64,000 nucleotides of DNA from positions 1 to 64,000 of the forward strand of contig NZ_JAANPV010000008.1 of assembly GCF_011290505.1 (NCBI RefSeq). Direction: 5' to 3'. Source of the stretch: Paenalcaligenes suwonensis (lineage in GTDB: Bacteria > Pseudomonadota > Gammaproteobacteria > Burkholderiales > Burkholderiaceae_B). The position numbers were made by a program, and so were the translations under genes. Of the stretch, positions 54,006 to 63,056 are shown piece after piece (the first letter of the stretch is position 1; each line of letters starts with the position of its first letter). Below the pieces are notes generated by a model. It was not told the DNA's origin and did no database searches. It saw nothing but the letters and a program-made list of their open reading frames with translations.

Positions 54006-54006
54006 T

Positions 54007-55392
54007 CTACGAGGAATGCGTATTGCGCAATGCCGTACGCAACCCTTCTTCCACCACCGGGTGGTAAAAAGGCATACCCAACATTTCTTTAATGGTGAGC
54101 TGCTGCTGTGCAGACCATGCCAGCAAATGTGCCAGATGCTCTGCCGATGGCCCCACCATTTCCGCCCCCAAAAACACATCGCTATGACGGTCTGCATACA
54201 CGCGTAGCATGCCTTTGTTTTCTAGCATCACGCGTGATCGGCCTTGGTTCGTAAAACTGACTTCACCAATGCGAACATCGGCAGGCAAGTCAGCAAAGGC
54301 CACCCCCACCGCCATCACCTGCGGATTGCTAAACACTACCTTCATGGGGCTGCGCCTAGTTGGCGCCTGAGGTGCCGTTGGCCAATTCACGGCGTTATCG
54401 GCAGCAATACGACCATCATCTGCTGCTTCGTGCAACATGGGGTGTAGCCCGTTCACGTCGCCGGCTAAGAACACTGGTTTATTTTCCACCTGCAAGGTGT
54501 GCTTATTAAAGCGAAGCTTGCCCTTGTCATCGACGTTAATCCCTGCCGCGGCAAGGTTAAGCTTTTCTATATTGGGTTGCCTACCTGCGGCGTTTAACAC
54601 GCATTCAACCGTCAACAGGCTTTCTACGCCCTGCTGATCTTGCAAGCTAAGCTGCACATCATTGCCCTGGCGTTCTGCACGTAGAATTTGCGTATCAAAG
54701 CGTATGTCCATTTCTTCAGAAAACACGCTACGCGCATTTTCAGCCACTTTAGGGTCTTGTATACCGGCAATACGCTGGCTGCGATTGATGATCGTGACCT
54801 TTACCCCCAAGCGATGTAATGCCTGCCCTATTTCCATCCCAATCACACCGGTCCCTAAGATGGCGATGCTTTTGGGCAGATCATCCCAGTAGAAAATCTC
54901 GTCAGTGGTCAGTAGCTTATCGCCCAGCGCTTTTAAGGCAGTTGGTGTGCGTGGGCTCGTACCACTAGCAATCACAAAAGCCTTAGCCTGTACTTGCGTA
55001 TGATCACCCACCACTAGCGTGTTTTCACCCGTGAAGCGTGCCGTGCCCCACAGCTTTGTGTCGGCCGCAAAACCCTCTACATCACTGACCACAAAGGACA
55101 CGAAACGGTCGCGCTCGCGTTTGACCCTATCCATCACGGCAACGCCATCCACTTCCACCGTTGTGGTATCGACGTTAATGCCAAACTTAGGAGCTTCATT
55201 GATGGCATGGCGATGATCAGCAGCGGAAATAAGCAACTTGGAAGGCATACAACCTACCCGTGCGCACGTTGTACCGTAATGCGAGTCCTCAATAAGCACA
55301 GCCGTTTTGCCCCGCCGTATTACTTGACGGTATGCCGTCATGCCTGCGGTTCCTGCACCGATGATTGCCACATCAACATTCAGTATTTTCAT
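54007..55392 (-). CDS. Stand-alone pyridine nucleotide-disulfide oxidoreductase (dihydrolipoyl dehydrogenase-like)
   Basis: 461 residues without a lipoyl domain. FAD site DVAIIGAGTAGMTA, redox pair TCARVGCMPSK (CxxxxC), NAD site LGTGVIGMEIG, and the C-terminal FYHPVVEEGLRTAL with the catalytic His and Glu. It belongs to the family of lipoamide dehydrogenase, mercuric reductase and glutathione reductase. It is not part of a 2-oxoacid dehydrogenase operon; the gene upstream on the same strand is a copper chaperone, 59 bases away, and the convergent neighbour is Sco1. A role in copper-linked thiol or quinone redox is an inference. GAGGAA precedes the ATG. Confidence 0.9.
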   Translation of the reverse strand: MKILNVDVAIIGAGTAGMTAYRQVIRRGKTAVLIEDSHYGTTCARVGCMPSKLLISAADHRHAINEAPKFGINVDTTTVEVDGVAVMDRVKRERDRFVSFVVSDVEGFAADTKLWGTARFTGENTLVVGDHTQVQAKAFVIASGTSPRTPTALKALGDKLLTTDEIFYWDDLPKSIAILGTGVIGMEIGQALHRLGVKVTIINRSQRIAGIQDPKVAENARSVFSEEMDIRFDTQILRAERQGNDVQLSLQDQQGVESLLTVECVLNAAGRQPNIEKLNLAAAGINVDDKGKLRFNKHTLQVENKPVFLAGDVNGLHPMLHEAADDGRIAADNAVNWPTAPQAPTRRSPMKVVFSNPQVMAVGVAFADLPADVRIGEVSFTNQGRSRVMLENKGMLRVYADRHSDVFLGAEMVGPSAEHLAHLLAWSAQQQLTIKEMLGMPFYHPVVEEGLRTALRNTHSS

Positions 55393-55451
55393 GCTTTTCC
55401 TCTGCTGTTATATCGCCATCCTAGGGTACTGCCACCATCCAATGCTCGTGC

Positions 55452-55652
55452 TTAGGCAGCCACGGGGGTGTAGCCCTCTTCTTTTACCACGGCGGCTACT
55501 GCTGCGTTATCCGCATCCACCTCAACACTTAGGCGATGTGTAGCCGTATCAGCCACCACCACCGCTGCAGGCCATTCTTTTTGGATAGCGGTAGTAATGG
55601 TTTTCACACAGTGACCACAAGTCATGTCTGCAACGGTAAATTCATGTTTCAT
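55452..55652 (-). CDS. copZ: Heavy-metal-associated (CopZ-like) copper chaperone
   Basis: 66 residues forming one HMA domain. The metal motif is ADMTCGHCVKTIT (CxxC), and the typical ferredoxin-like strands follow (HRLSVEVDADNAAVAAVVKEEGY). I start at the ATG at 55652, with a perfect AAGGAG site; a frame to 55715 has no such site. It is divergent from the CueR-like regulator and precedes the disulfide reductase. No copper ATPase gene is in the window, though CopZ usually serves one. Confidence 0.9.
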   Translation of the reverse strand: MKHEFTVADMTCGHCVKTITTAIQKEWPAAVVVADTATHRLSVEVDADNAAVAAVVKEEGYTPVAA

Positions 55653-55682
55653 GCCAAACTCCTTAGTAGCTAAATAAAAGCG

Positions 55683-55710
55683 GTTATACACTGTGTAGAG
55701 TACTGTAAAA
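55683..55710 (-). promoter_or_regulatory. Possible copZ promoter with a short palindrome
   Basis: On the minus strand TTTTAC (55705-55710) and TATAAC (55683-55688) are 16 bp apart. TACACTGTGTA (55687-55697), palindromic except at its centre, overlaps the -10. A regulator other than CueR may act here. Confidence 0.35.
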
Positions 55711-55773
55711 CGCACAACGCTACCGTCTGAACACGTGCTTTGATGACATTTCGCAGCACTATCGCTTTACGGT

Positions 55774-55804
55774 TTGACCTTAACATCGTGGTAAGGTTCA
55801 TACT
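55774..55804 (+). promoter_or_regulatory. MerR-type copper-responsive promoter of the CueR-like gene
   Basis: TTGACC (55774-55779) and CATACT (55799-55804) are separated by 19 bp, the over-long spacer typical of MerR-family targets. The dyad ACCTTA/TAAGGT lies within it, as in CueR boxes. It points to the regulator gene at 55849, not to copZ. Confidence 0.8.
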
Positions 55805-55848
55805 CGTACGTAGAGTCCAGCTTTGTCGTTTACCTAGGAGGTGCACAC

Positions 55849-56259
55849 ATGACTCAAGCCGTCACCATTGGTGTAGCCGCCGAACGCAGCCAATTAAGCA
55901 GCAAAATGATTCGCTACTACGAAAGCGAGGGCTTGCTGCAACCCACAGCTCGTTCAGAGGCTGGTTACCGACTGTACACAGAACGCGACTTACATGGCTT
56001 ACGTTTTATACAACGTGCGCGCAGTTTGGGGTTTTCGTTGGCGCAAATCAAAGATTTGCTGACACTATGGCACAACCAAGATCGTAGCAGTGCCGAGGTC
56101 AAACTTTTGGCTCAACAGCATATTGATGAGCTAGAGCGCAAAGCCGCCGAGCTACAAGACATGGCCAATACATTGAAACACCTTACCCAATGCTGCCACG
56201 GCGATGAACGCCCCGAGTGCCCTATTTTGGATAATCTGGGTGCTGTTGCTGCGAATTAA
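55849..56259 (+). CDS. cueR: MerR-family copper-responsive regulator, CueR-like
   Basis: 136 residues. The winged-helix domain starts at about 5 (MIRYYESEGLLQP, EAGYRLYTERDLHGLRFIQRARSLGFSLAQIKDLL), followed by a dimer helix and a C-terminal metal loop. That loop has Cys in TQCCHGDERPECPIL; the CxxxxxxxC spacing is that of CueR, which senses Cu(I), although an extra Cys sits beside the first. AGGAGG lies ahead of the ATG. It is divergent from copZ and preceded by its own 19-bp-spacer promoter, so it is probably autoregulated. Confidence 0.88.
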   Translation: MTQAVTIGVAAERSQLSSKMIRYYESEGLLQPTARSEAGYRLYTERDLHGLRFIQRARSLGFSLAQIKDLLTLWHNQDRSSAEVKLLAQQHIDELERKAAELQDMANTLKHLTQCCHGDERPECPILDNLGAVAAN

Positions 56260-56310
56260 GCGTAGTGCCTTGAGCTTACCCAGAGAAGCCTGCGCAGCAG
56301 TACGCAAGAC

Positions 56311-56339
56311 TTGAAACAGTCCCAAAATGGGACTATCAT
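56311..56339 (+). promoter_or_regulatory. Promoter and operator of the higBA pair
   Basis: TTGAAA (56311-56316) and TATCAT (56334-56339) are 17 bp apart. The palindrome AGTCCCAAAATGGGACT (56318-56334), with 7-base arms, fills the spacer and is an obvious target for the antitoxin. The start point would be about 56346, at the toxin ATG. Confidence 0.8.
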
Positions 56340-56346
56340 ATATTCC

Positions 56347-56649
56347 ATGAGAGTTATAGCCGCCAGCACCCTTCGTCAGTTCTGGGAAAAATACCCAGAC
56401 GCTGAGCAACCACTTAAAGCATGGTTCGATGAAGCCAGCAAGGCCGCGTGGCTGCAACCCTCAGATATAAAAGCACAGTACAGAAACGCTAGCGTTTTGA
56501 AAAATCGGCGTGTTGTATTCAACATTAAAGGCAATGACTACCGTCTAATCGTGGCCATTGCCTACAAGTTAAGCATCGTATACATAAAATTCATCGGCAC
56601 ACATGCTGAATACGACAAAATAGACGCTGAAACAGTAGAGATGGAGTAA
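56347..56649 (+). CDS. higB: HigB-type toxin (RelE superfamily mRNA interferase)
   Basis: 100 residues of the HigB_toxin family: MRVIAASTLRQFWEKYPDAEQ at the start, then NRRVVFNIKGNDYRLIVAIAY and IKFIGTHAEYDKID with the conserved His and Tyr near the end. These toxins cut mRNA on the ribosome. The antitoxin gene follows after three bases, the toxin-first order typical of higBA. The start at 56347 sits at the predicted transcription start with no ribosome site, so the mRNA may be leaderless. A TTG in frame at 56311 lies in the promoter and is not credible. Confidence 0.9.
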   Translation: MRVIAASTLRQFWEKYPDAEQPLKAWFDEASKAAWLQPSDIKAQYRNASVLKNRRVVFNIKGNDYRLIVAIAYKLSIVYIKFIGTHAEYDKIDAETVEME

Positions 56650-56652
56650 ATC

Positions 56653-57024
56653 ATGCACATCCGCCCAATCCGCACCGAAGCTGACTATAAGGCCACCCTA
56701 AAAGAGATATCTCTCTTGATGGAAAGCGATCCTGACCTAGACACGCCAGATGGCGATCGACTGGATGTCCTCTCAACCCTCGTTCAAGTCTATGAGGCAA
56801 AACACTATCCTATAGACCTGCCTGACCCTATCGAAGCGATCAAGTTTCGTATGGAGCAAGCAGGCCTGACAGCAAAAGATCTTGAACCTATGATCGGGCA
56901 GCGCAACCGTGTATATGAGGTACTAAATCGTAAGCGCTCCTTAACGCTACCAATGATCCGTAGACTGCATAAAGATCTAGGCATACCTGCTGAAAACCTA
57001 ATTCAGCCAATAATAACCGCCTAA
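56653..57024 (+). CDS. higA: HigA-type antitoxin with helix-turn-helix
   Basis: 123 residues. The N-terminal part (about 1-55, IRTEADYKATLKEISLLMES and YEAKHYPI) is the toxin-binding region of this HigA group. The C-terminal Cro/CI-type helix-turn-helix is at about 60-115 (AIKFRMEQAGLTAKDLEPMIGQ, VYEVLNRKRSLTLPMIRRLH). It neutralises HigB and should repress the operon through the palindrome at 56318-56334. It follows the toxin gene closely and ends before a hairpin shared with the nitroreductase gene. Confidence 0.92.
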   Translation: MHIRPIRTEADYKATLKEISLLMESDPDLDTPDGDRLDVLSTLVQVYEAKHYPIDLPDPIEAIKFRMEQAGLTAKDLEPMIGQRNRVYEVLNRKRSLTLPMIRRLHKDLGIPAENLIQPIITA

Positions 57025-57057
57025 CTCTCACGCTGTTATTTATCCCTACAAAATGCA

Positions 57058-57083
57058 AATAGCCACCCAAAAGGGTGGCTATT
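57058..57083. terminator. Hairpin between higA and the nitroreductase gene
   Basis: A perfect 11-bp stem (arms 57058-57068 and 57073-57083, AAAA loop) lies 33 bases after higA and 20 bases after the nitroreductase stop. The T run is short, but the stem is strong enough to serve both directions. Confidence 0.7.
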
Positions 57084-57103
57084 GTACGTTGCAAGGGAAA
57101 AGC

Positions 57104-57673
57104 TTAATCGCCCTTCCACTCGCCTACGTAATCACTGAAGTTAGGACGCTCTTTTACAGCTACGGCATCAGGTAAAGAACCCACCACCACAAAGCCCATA
57201 AAAGTGTAGTCTAGCGAGTCAAAACCCAAGGCTTCAGGCACTTTATGTGTGTAGGTACCCAACCCTGTGCTCCAGTACGCACCCAAACCTAATGCGTGAG
57301 CCGCATTCAGCATATTCATCACAGCAGCACCCGTAGCCAGTAAACGCTCGTGTTCGGGAATACGCTCGTTGCTGTGATCCAAGTGGCACGCCACCGCAAT
57401 CAACAAGGGCACATCTTTTAGCCACGTACGAATAGATGCCTCTTTGGTAGGCGCTACCGCCATCCCTTCTTCGGCCATTGCTTGTACCGCTAAATCACCC
57501 AGCTTTACGACTGCATCACCACGAATCAGCTTAAAGCGCCAAGGACGCAACTTACCGTGATCAGGCGCAACCATTGCTGTTTGCAAAATCTGTTCCAACT
57601 GCTCTGCGCTGGGACCGGGACCTTGCACCATTTTTACCGAATTACGGCTTAACAGTGTTGAGATGACAGACAC
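57104..57673 (-). CDS. Nitroreductase family protein (YdjA-like)
   Basis: 189 residues of the small FMN-dependent nitroreductase family. The N-terminal RNSVKMVQGPGPSAEQLEQIL and APDHGKLRPWRFKLIRG match the YdjA-type branch; the C-terminal half has GLGAYWSTGLGTY. Members reduce nitro compounds, quinones or flavins with NAD(P)H. The start is a GTG at 57673 behind an AAGGAG site five bases ahead. It follows pdxJ after 35 bases on the same strand and ends at the hairpin shared with higA. The natural substrate is unknown. Confidence 0.88.
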   Translation of the reverse strand: MSVISTLLSRNSVKMVQGPGPSAEQLEQILQTAMVAPDHGKLRPWRFKLIRGDAVVKLGDLAVQAMAEEGMAVAPTKEASIRTWLKDVPLLIAVACHLDHSNERIPEHERLLATGAAVMNMLNAAHALGLGAYWSTGLGTYTHKVPEALGFDSLDYTFMGFVVVGSLPDAVAVKERPNFSDYVGEWKGD

Positions 57674-57708
57674 ATCAACTCCTTACAAAACTATCTATCC
57701 AGCGCCTA

Positions 57709-58443
57709 TTAAGGGCGTTGCTGGGCGGTGGTGACAATCAGTGCTTTCATGTCACGTACAGCTTTTTCCCAACCATCAAATACCGCTTGAGCCACAATGG
57801 CGTGACCAATGTTTAGCTCAGCAATACCTGGAATAGCAGCCACTTCTTGTACGTTACCGTAATGCAAACCGTGACCTGCATTCACACGCAGACCCAAGGC
57901 CACACCTTGCGCTGCACCTTCACGGATGCGTTGCAACTGTATGGCTTGCTCTTCTGGGCCTGTGGCGTCTGCAAATGCCCCAGTATGCAATTCAATGACG
58001 GTAGCGCCTGCTTGTTGAGCAGCAGCAATTTGTGCGGCATCAGCATCGATAAACAACGACACGCGAATACCGGCATCTTGCAATTGCTTAACGGCGGCAC
58101 TAACTTGCTCAAAGTGCCCCACCACATCTAACCCACCTTCGGTAGTTAGTTCGTGGCGTTTTTCAGGGACTAGACACACATCATCCGGTTTAACCTTGCA
58201 AGCAATTTCCAGCATTTCCGTGGTGATTGCACATTCCAGATTCATTCTGGTGCGCAACAACGGACGCATGGCAAATACGTCTGCATCTTGAATATGGCGT
58301 CTATCTTCACGCAGGTGCAAGGTAATTAAATCTGCACCTGCTTCTTCGGCACGTTGTGCCGCCAGTAAGGGATCAGGATATGTGGTCAAACGCTGCTGAC
58401 GCAGCGTTGCCACATGATCAATGTTTACACCCAACTCAATCAT
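57709..58443 (-). CDS. pdxJ: Pyridoxine 5'-phosphate synthase PdxJ
   Basis: 244 residues with the PdxJ signatures: [15 protein letters not shown] at the start, [16 protein letters not shown], the catalytic Glu in LECAITTEM, and [15 protein letters not shown] near the end. It condenses deoxyxylulose phosphate with 3-amino-2-oxopropyl phosphate in the last step of the DXP-dependent route to vitamin B6. Its ATG lies inside the end of the efflux outer-membrane gene, an 8-base overlap, so translation is probably coupled to the efflux operon. Confidence 0.96.
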   Translation of the reverse strand: MIELGVNIDHVATLRQQRLTTYPDPLLAAQRAEEAGADLITLHLREDRRHIQDADVFAMRPLLRTRMNLECAITTEMLEIACKVKPDDVCLVPEKRHELTTEGGLDVVGHFEQVSAAVKQLQDAGIRVSLFIDADAAQIAAAQQAGATVIELHTGAFADATGPEEQAIQLQRIREGAAQGVALGLRVNAGHGLHYGNVQEVAAIPGIAELNIGHAIVAQAVFDGWEKAVRDMKALIVTTAQQRP

Positions 58444-59872
58444 TGGTTTCTATAGCCTTTTCATCCAGTTGCCACCCGCCACCTAACGCTTTGTATAGCG
58501 AGATGCGGTTAATCAGCGAAGCCAGACTAATCTGTATACCCGCTTGTTGCGCACTGTACAGGTTGACCTCTGCAGTTTGTACCTGCAAGAAGCTATCTAC
58601 CCCTGTTTTGTAGCGCAAGTTTGCCAGTTCCAGCGTACGGTCTGCAGATGAGATCATACGATTTGTAGCGTCTAATTGCGAACTATAGGTAGCCTCACCC
58701 GCCAACGCATCCGCGACTTCTCGGAAAGCGTTCTGAATACTTTGCTCGTATTGGGCTACCGAGATGATTTTTCGCGCTTCTGCTACATCTAACGCGGCCT
58801 GAATACTACCACCCGCAAAAATCGGCAACGAAATTTGCGGTGAGTATTGCCAGAAACGGTGCGATGAACCCACTAAATTATCCAACGATGGGCTAGCAAA
58901 ACCCAGCAAGCCCGTAATGGAAATTGAGGGGAAGAACGCCGCACGCGCTGCACCAATATTCGCATTCGATGCACGTAGTACGTGCTCCGCAGCAATAATA
59001 TCAGGGCGACGCTGTAGCAAATCGGAAGGCAAGCCAACCGGAATATCGCTCACCAACTGGTCATGACCAAACGCCTGCTCTTTAGGCAGGTCAGCGGGCA
59101 GCTCAGTGCCCACCAATAATGTCAGCGCATTCAGCGCTTGCATTTCATTACGCTTAGCGGCCTCTAGGTCAGCACGTACAGTTTCTAGCTGCAGCGTCGC
59201 TTGATTCAGTTCTAGCTCGGACGTAGAGCCTGCTTCAAACGATACTTTGGTTAAGCGCAAACTTTCCAAACGGCTTTTCTCGGTGCTTAGCATGACGCTT
59301 TGCAGCTCTTGAGCAGCACGTAAACGGAAGTAGGCTTCAGCGACTTGGGCCACCACGTTAATACGAACGGCGCGTTGCGCTTCTTCTGTCGCTAAGTATT
59401 GCTCAAAAGCAGCTTCGCTAAGGTTACGCAACTTGCCAAAGAAGTCCAAATCAAAGGAGGTCACTGCCGCCCCGGTTTGGAAAGTCTTGCTCACCGACGA
59501 TGCGCCAGGCAAACGCATGTTTTCTGGATTGCGTGTTACCTGACCATTTGCCGCAGCACCAATAGACGGGAACTGCTCCCCTCTAGCGATACCGTACTGC
59601 GCGCGCGCTTCGTCTACTCGTGCTACCGCGATACGCATATCGCGGTTGTTTTCTAAGGAAAGAGCAATCAGTGCTTGTAAACGTGGGTCGTTAAAAAACT
59701 CTTTCCAACCCAGGGTTTCCACACTGCCCTCAGCGCTTGCCTCAGCGGCACCCTGCACATAAGCAGGGTATTGCGCCGAAACAGGCATCTCGGGTTGCTC
59801 GTATTTAGGAGCGAATGAGCACCCTGCTAGCAGCAATGCTGCGCTAAGTGTACTGAGCTTAGCTTTGATCAT
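58436..59872 (-). CDS. Efflux outer-membrane factor, OprM/NodT family lipoprotein
   Basis: 478 residues. The signal peptide ends in a lipobox (LLLAGC, Cys18), so the mature protein is lipid-anchored. Two OEP repeats make the TolC-like channel and tunnel; visible family text includes [19 protein letters not shown] and [24 protein letters not shown]. It is the third part of a tripartite pump. Its ATG overlaps the stop of the RND gene (ATGA), and its end overlaps pdxJ. Confidence 0.95.
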   Translation of the reverse strand: MIKAKLSTLSAALLLAGCSFAPKYEQPEMPVSAQYPAYVQGAAEASAEGSVETLGWKEFFNDPRLQALIALSLENNRDMRIAVARVDEARAQYGIARGEQFPSIGAAANGQVTRNPENMRLPGASSVSKTFQTGAAVTSFDLDFFGKLRNLSEAAFEQYLATEEAQRAVRINVVAQVAEAYFRLRAAQELQSVMLSTEKSRLESLRLTKVSFEAGSTSELELNQATLQLETVRADLEAAKRNEMQALNALTLLVGTELPADLPKEQAFGHDQLVSDIPVGLPSDLLQRRPDIIAAEHVLRASNANIGAARAAFFPSISITGLLGFASPSLDNLVGSSHRFWQYSPQISLPIFAGGSIQAALDVAEARKIISVAQYEQSIQNAFREVADALAGEATYSSQLDATNRMISSADRTLELANLRYKTGVDSFLQVQTAEVNLYSAQQAGIQISLASLINRISLYKALGGGWQLDEKAIETND

Positions 59873-62800
59873 TTTTGCTCCCCGGTACTAGCCTGAGCAT
59901 GCGCGGCTTTCTCGGCCGCTGCAGCCGCAGCTGCGGCACCAAATAACTTGGGCTGCGTTTTAAACAATTTCAATACCACAACAAAGAAGGTAGGCACAAA
60001 CAGCACTGCCAATGGTGTAGCGGCCAACATACCACCCAATACACCAATACCTACCGCGTTCTGACTGGCTGCACCCGCACCACTAGCAATAGACAGTGGT
60101 ACCACACCCAGAATAAACGCAAAGGACGTCATCAGAATTGGGCGGAAACGTAGACGTGCAGCTTCAACTGTGGCCTCGATAAGATCGTCACCTCGGGCAA
60201 CCGCATCTTTCGCAAACTCCACAATCAGAATCGCGTTCTTCGCCGCCAAACCAATAATGGTCACAATACCCACCTGGAAGTACACGTCGTTCGCCATGCC
60301 CATAGCACTGGTTAACAATACCGAACCCAGTACCCCTAGTGGCACAGACAACATCACTGACAGCGGGATAGCCCAGCTTTCATACAATGCCGCCAACACC
60401 ATGAACACAACCAGTACCGACAGACCCATCAGGATCATACTTTGACCCGATGCCTGAATTTCCTGATAAGACAAACCTGTCCACTCGTAACCGAAGCCAC
60501 GCGGCAATTCAGAAATCAAGCGTTCAATTTCGGCCATCGCGTCACCACTGGTGTAGCCCTCTTGCGCACCACCACTGATACGTGTTGCAGGGTAACTGTT
60601 GTAGCGAACAATCTGTACTGGGCCTTTGATAGGCTCAGCGGTAACTACAGTACGCAACGGCACCATTTCACCTTGATTGTTTTTCGCTTGCAGGCTCATC
60701 ACGTTTTCGATGTTCATACGGAAACGTTCATCTGCCTGTACCCACACGTTCTGTACCCAACCTTCACTGGTGTATTTACCCAGATAGGAAGAACCCAACG
60801 CTGTACTTAAGAGGTTAGCGACTTCGTTGAAATCAACGCCTTGAATGGCCGCTTTCTCACGGTCAATCGTCACTTGCCACTGTTGGCCAGGAGCCAAGCC
60901 TGTCAAACGTACGTCTTTCAGAATTGGGCTTTGACCTGCTTTGTTCAGCAGCTCTTGAGTAGCATCCAACAAGGCCGCTGTACCCAGTTCAGCACGGTCT
61001 TCTAAACGCACATCAAAACCGGTGGAGTTACCCAACGACATAATGGCGGGCGGAACAATAGAGAACACGATAGAGTCAGGTAACCCCATCAGCAACGCAC
61101 CCGTTGCACGACCAGCCACAGCTTGCGCTGAGTTTTCAGGACCTTTACGTTCTTTAAAGTCTTTCAGTGTTACGAATGCCAATGCTGCATTCAGACCGTT
61201 ACCGTTAAAACTGAAACCACGCACAGTCACCAAGTTTTCTACTTGTGGCTGTTTAAAAAAGTAGTCTTCCACTTCTTTGATGGTATCCATCGTACGGTTA
61301 GCGGTAGAGCCTGCTGGCAACTCGATGTTCGCAAACGCAAAGCCTTGGTCTTCTTCTGGCAAGAAGGCGGTAGGCATACGCATGTACATAAACACTACAG
61401 CTACTACCAATGCCAGATACACCAGCATCATGCGGCCTGTACGTTTCAAGCTACCTTTAATAAAGCCTTCGTAACCATCTGTCAGCTTGTTAAAGCCACG
61501 GTTAAACATGCCGAAGAAACCACGACGGTTATCGCCATGCTCACCCTTAGGCACAGGTTTCAAAATGGTCGCGCACAGTGCAGGTGTAAAGCTCAGCGCC
61601 AAGAACGCGGAGAAGGCAATAGACACCGCCATCGCTACCGAGAACTGGCGGTAAATCACCCCTACCGAACCGGACATAAAGGCCAGCGGCAAGAACACCA
61701 CCGTCAGTACCAGCGTAATACCTACAATCGCGCCCGTAATCTGTGGCATGGCTTTTTCGGTTGCCTCTTTAGGAGACAAGCCATCTTCCGCCATGATACG
61801 TTCGACGTTCTCTACCACCACGATCGCATCATCCACCAGAATACCAATTACCAGCACCATCGCGAACATGGTTAACACGTTCACAGAGAAGCCCATGGCA
61901 TTCATCACACCCAGTGAGCCCAGAATAGCAACAGGCACCACCAAAGCAGGAATCACGGTATAGCGAATGTTCTGCAAGAACACATACATCACCACAAACA
62001 CCAGCAACATCGCTTCTAGCAGTGTTTCAACCACCTGCTGAATAGAGGTTTGAATGTAGGGAGAGGTATCGTAAGGAATAGCGTAGCTAACTTGATCAGG
62101 GAAGAACTGAGACAGTTCTTTCATCTGAGACTTAATGCCTTCAGCGGTTTCCAATGCGTTAGCATCGGGCGTCAATGACACCGCAAACGCAGCCGTAGAC
62201 TTACCGTTCAAGCGAGCACCAAACTGGTAGTTATCAGAGCCCACTTCTACACGTGCAATGTCGGACATTTTCACGCTAGAGCCGTCTAAGTTAGCACGCA
62301 GAATGATGTTCTCGAACTCTTCTGGTTTGCTTAGCTGACCATTAACGATAATAGGCGATGCTACACGTTGGCTGTCTGGGTTTGGTGGAGCACCCAAAAT
62401 ACCACCTGAAATCAGGTTGTTTTGAGCCGCTACTGCCGCGTTCACTTCAGCCATGCTTAGGTTATAGCTAACCAATTTTTCGGGATCAACCCAAATACGC
62501 ATCGCTTTACCGGACGCAAACAGCTGGAACTTACCTACACCCGGTACACGTGAAATGGTGTTTTGCACGTTACGTTTGATGTAGTCAGCCAGTTCGGTTT
62601 GATCCAAACTACCGTCTTCTGACGACAGCGTAACCACCAGCAAGAAGCTGTCATTACCCTGCTCTACTTTCAAACCCTGCTGAACCACCGCCGTTGGCAA
62701 GGCTGCCTGCACGTTGGAAATACGGTTCTGTACGTCAACCTGAGCCATGTCAGGATCAGTACCGGGTTTAAAGGTAGCGGTAATTTGTGTTTGACCAAAG

Positions 62801-63051
62801 GAGTCACTGACGGACTCGTAGTACAGCAGACCTTTGGCACCGTTTAGCTCGTTTTCAATAACGTTAGCAACGTTACTGGCCACGTCTTCTGCCGTTGCAC
62901 CTGGGTAGGTAGCACTAATGGTGACAGAAGGTGGCGCGACATCCGGGTACTGCGCGACCGGCATAAGCGGCAGCGACAGTAGCCCGAGCAGAGTGATCCC
63001 TAGCGCGACCACCCATGCAAAAATGGGGCGTTCAATAAAAAACTGTGGCAT
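59869..63051 (-). CDS. RND efflux pump inner-membrane transporter, HAE1 family (AcrB/MexB-like)
   Basis: 1,060 residues, the usual size. Twelve membrane helices with two large periplasmic loops. The proton-relay aspartates are in GILVDDAIVVVENVER (helix 4), and the relay Lys is expected in helix 10. The start FFIERPIFAWVVALGITLLG is characteristic of the hydrophobe/amphiphile efflux group, as is the porter loop text GLLYYESVSDSFGQ. It exports a broad range of toxic organic compounds using proton entry. It lies five bases after the adaptor gene and overlaps the outer-membrane gene, so all three form one operon. Confidence 0.97.
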   Translation of the reverse strand: MPQFFIERPIFAWVVALGITLLGLLSLPLMPVAQYPDVAPPSVTISATYPGATAEDVASNVANVIENELNGAKGLLYYESVSDSFGQTQITATFKPGTDPDMAQVDVQNRISNVQAALPTAVVQQGLKVEQGNDSFLLVVTLSSEDGSLDQTELADYIKRNVQNTISRVPGVGKFQLFASGKAMRIWVDPEKLVSYNLSMAEVNAAVAAQNNLISGGILGAPPNPDSQRVASPIIVNGQLSKPEEFENIILRANLDGSSVKMSDIARVEVGSDNYQFGARLNGKSTAAFAVSLTPDANALETAEGIKSQMKELSQFFPDQVSYAIPYDTSPYIQTSIQQVVETLLEAMLLVFVVMYVFLQNIRYTVIPALVVPVAILGSLGVMNAMGFSVNVLTMFAMVLVIGILVDDAIVVVENVERIMAEDGLSPKEATEKAMPQITGAIVGITLVLTVVFLPLAFMSGSVGVIYRQFSVAMAVSIAFSAFLALSFTPALCATILKPVPKGEHGDNRRGFFGMFNRGFNKLTDGYEGFIKGSLKRTGRMMLVYLALVVAVVFMYMRMPTAFLPEEDQGFAFANIELPAGSTANRTMDTIKEVEDYFFKQPQVENLVTVRGFSFNGNGLNAALAFVTLKDFKERKGPENSAQAVAGRATGALLMGLPDSIVFSIVPPAIMSLGNSTGFDVRLEDRAELGTAALLDATQELLNKAGQSPILKDVRLTGLAPGQQWQVTIDREKAAIQGVDFNEVANLLSTALGSSYLGKYTSEGWVQNVWVQADERFRMNIENVMSLQAKNNQGEMVPLRTVVTAEPIKGPVQIVRYNSYPATRISGGAQEGYTSGDAMAEIERLISELPRGFGYEWTGLSYQEIQASGQSMILMGLSVLVVFMVLAALYESWAIPLSVMLSVPLGVLGSVLLTSAMGMANDVYFQVGIVTIIGLAAKNAILIVEFAKDAVARGDDLIEATVEAARLRFRPILMTSFAFILGVVPLSIASGAGAASQNAVGIGVLGGMLAATPLAVLFVPTFFVVVLKLFKTQPKLFGAAAAAAAAEKAAHAQASTGEQK

Positions 63052-63056
63052 AAACT

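Noticed and set aside
56281-56310. TTG start at 56311 for a longer HigB
   Set aside because: The added residues would be encoded by the -35, operator and -10; the family N-terminus begins at the ATG at 56347.
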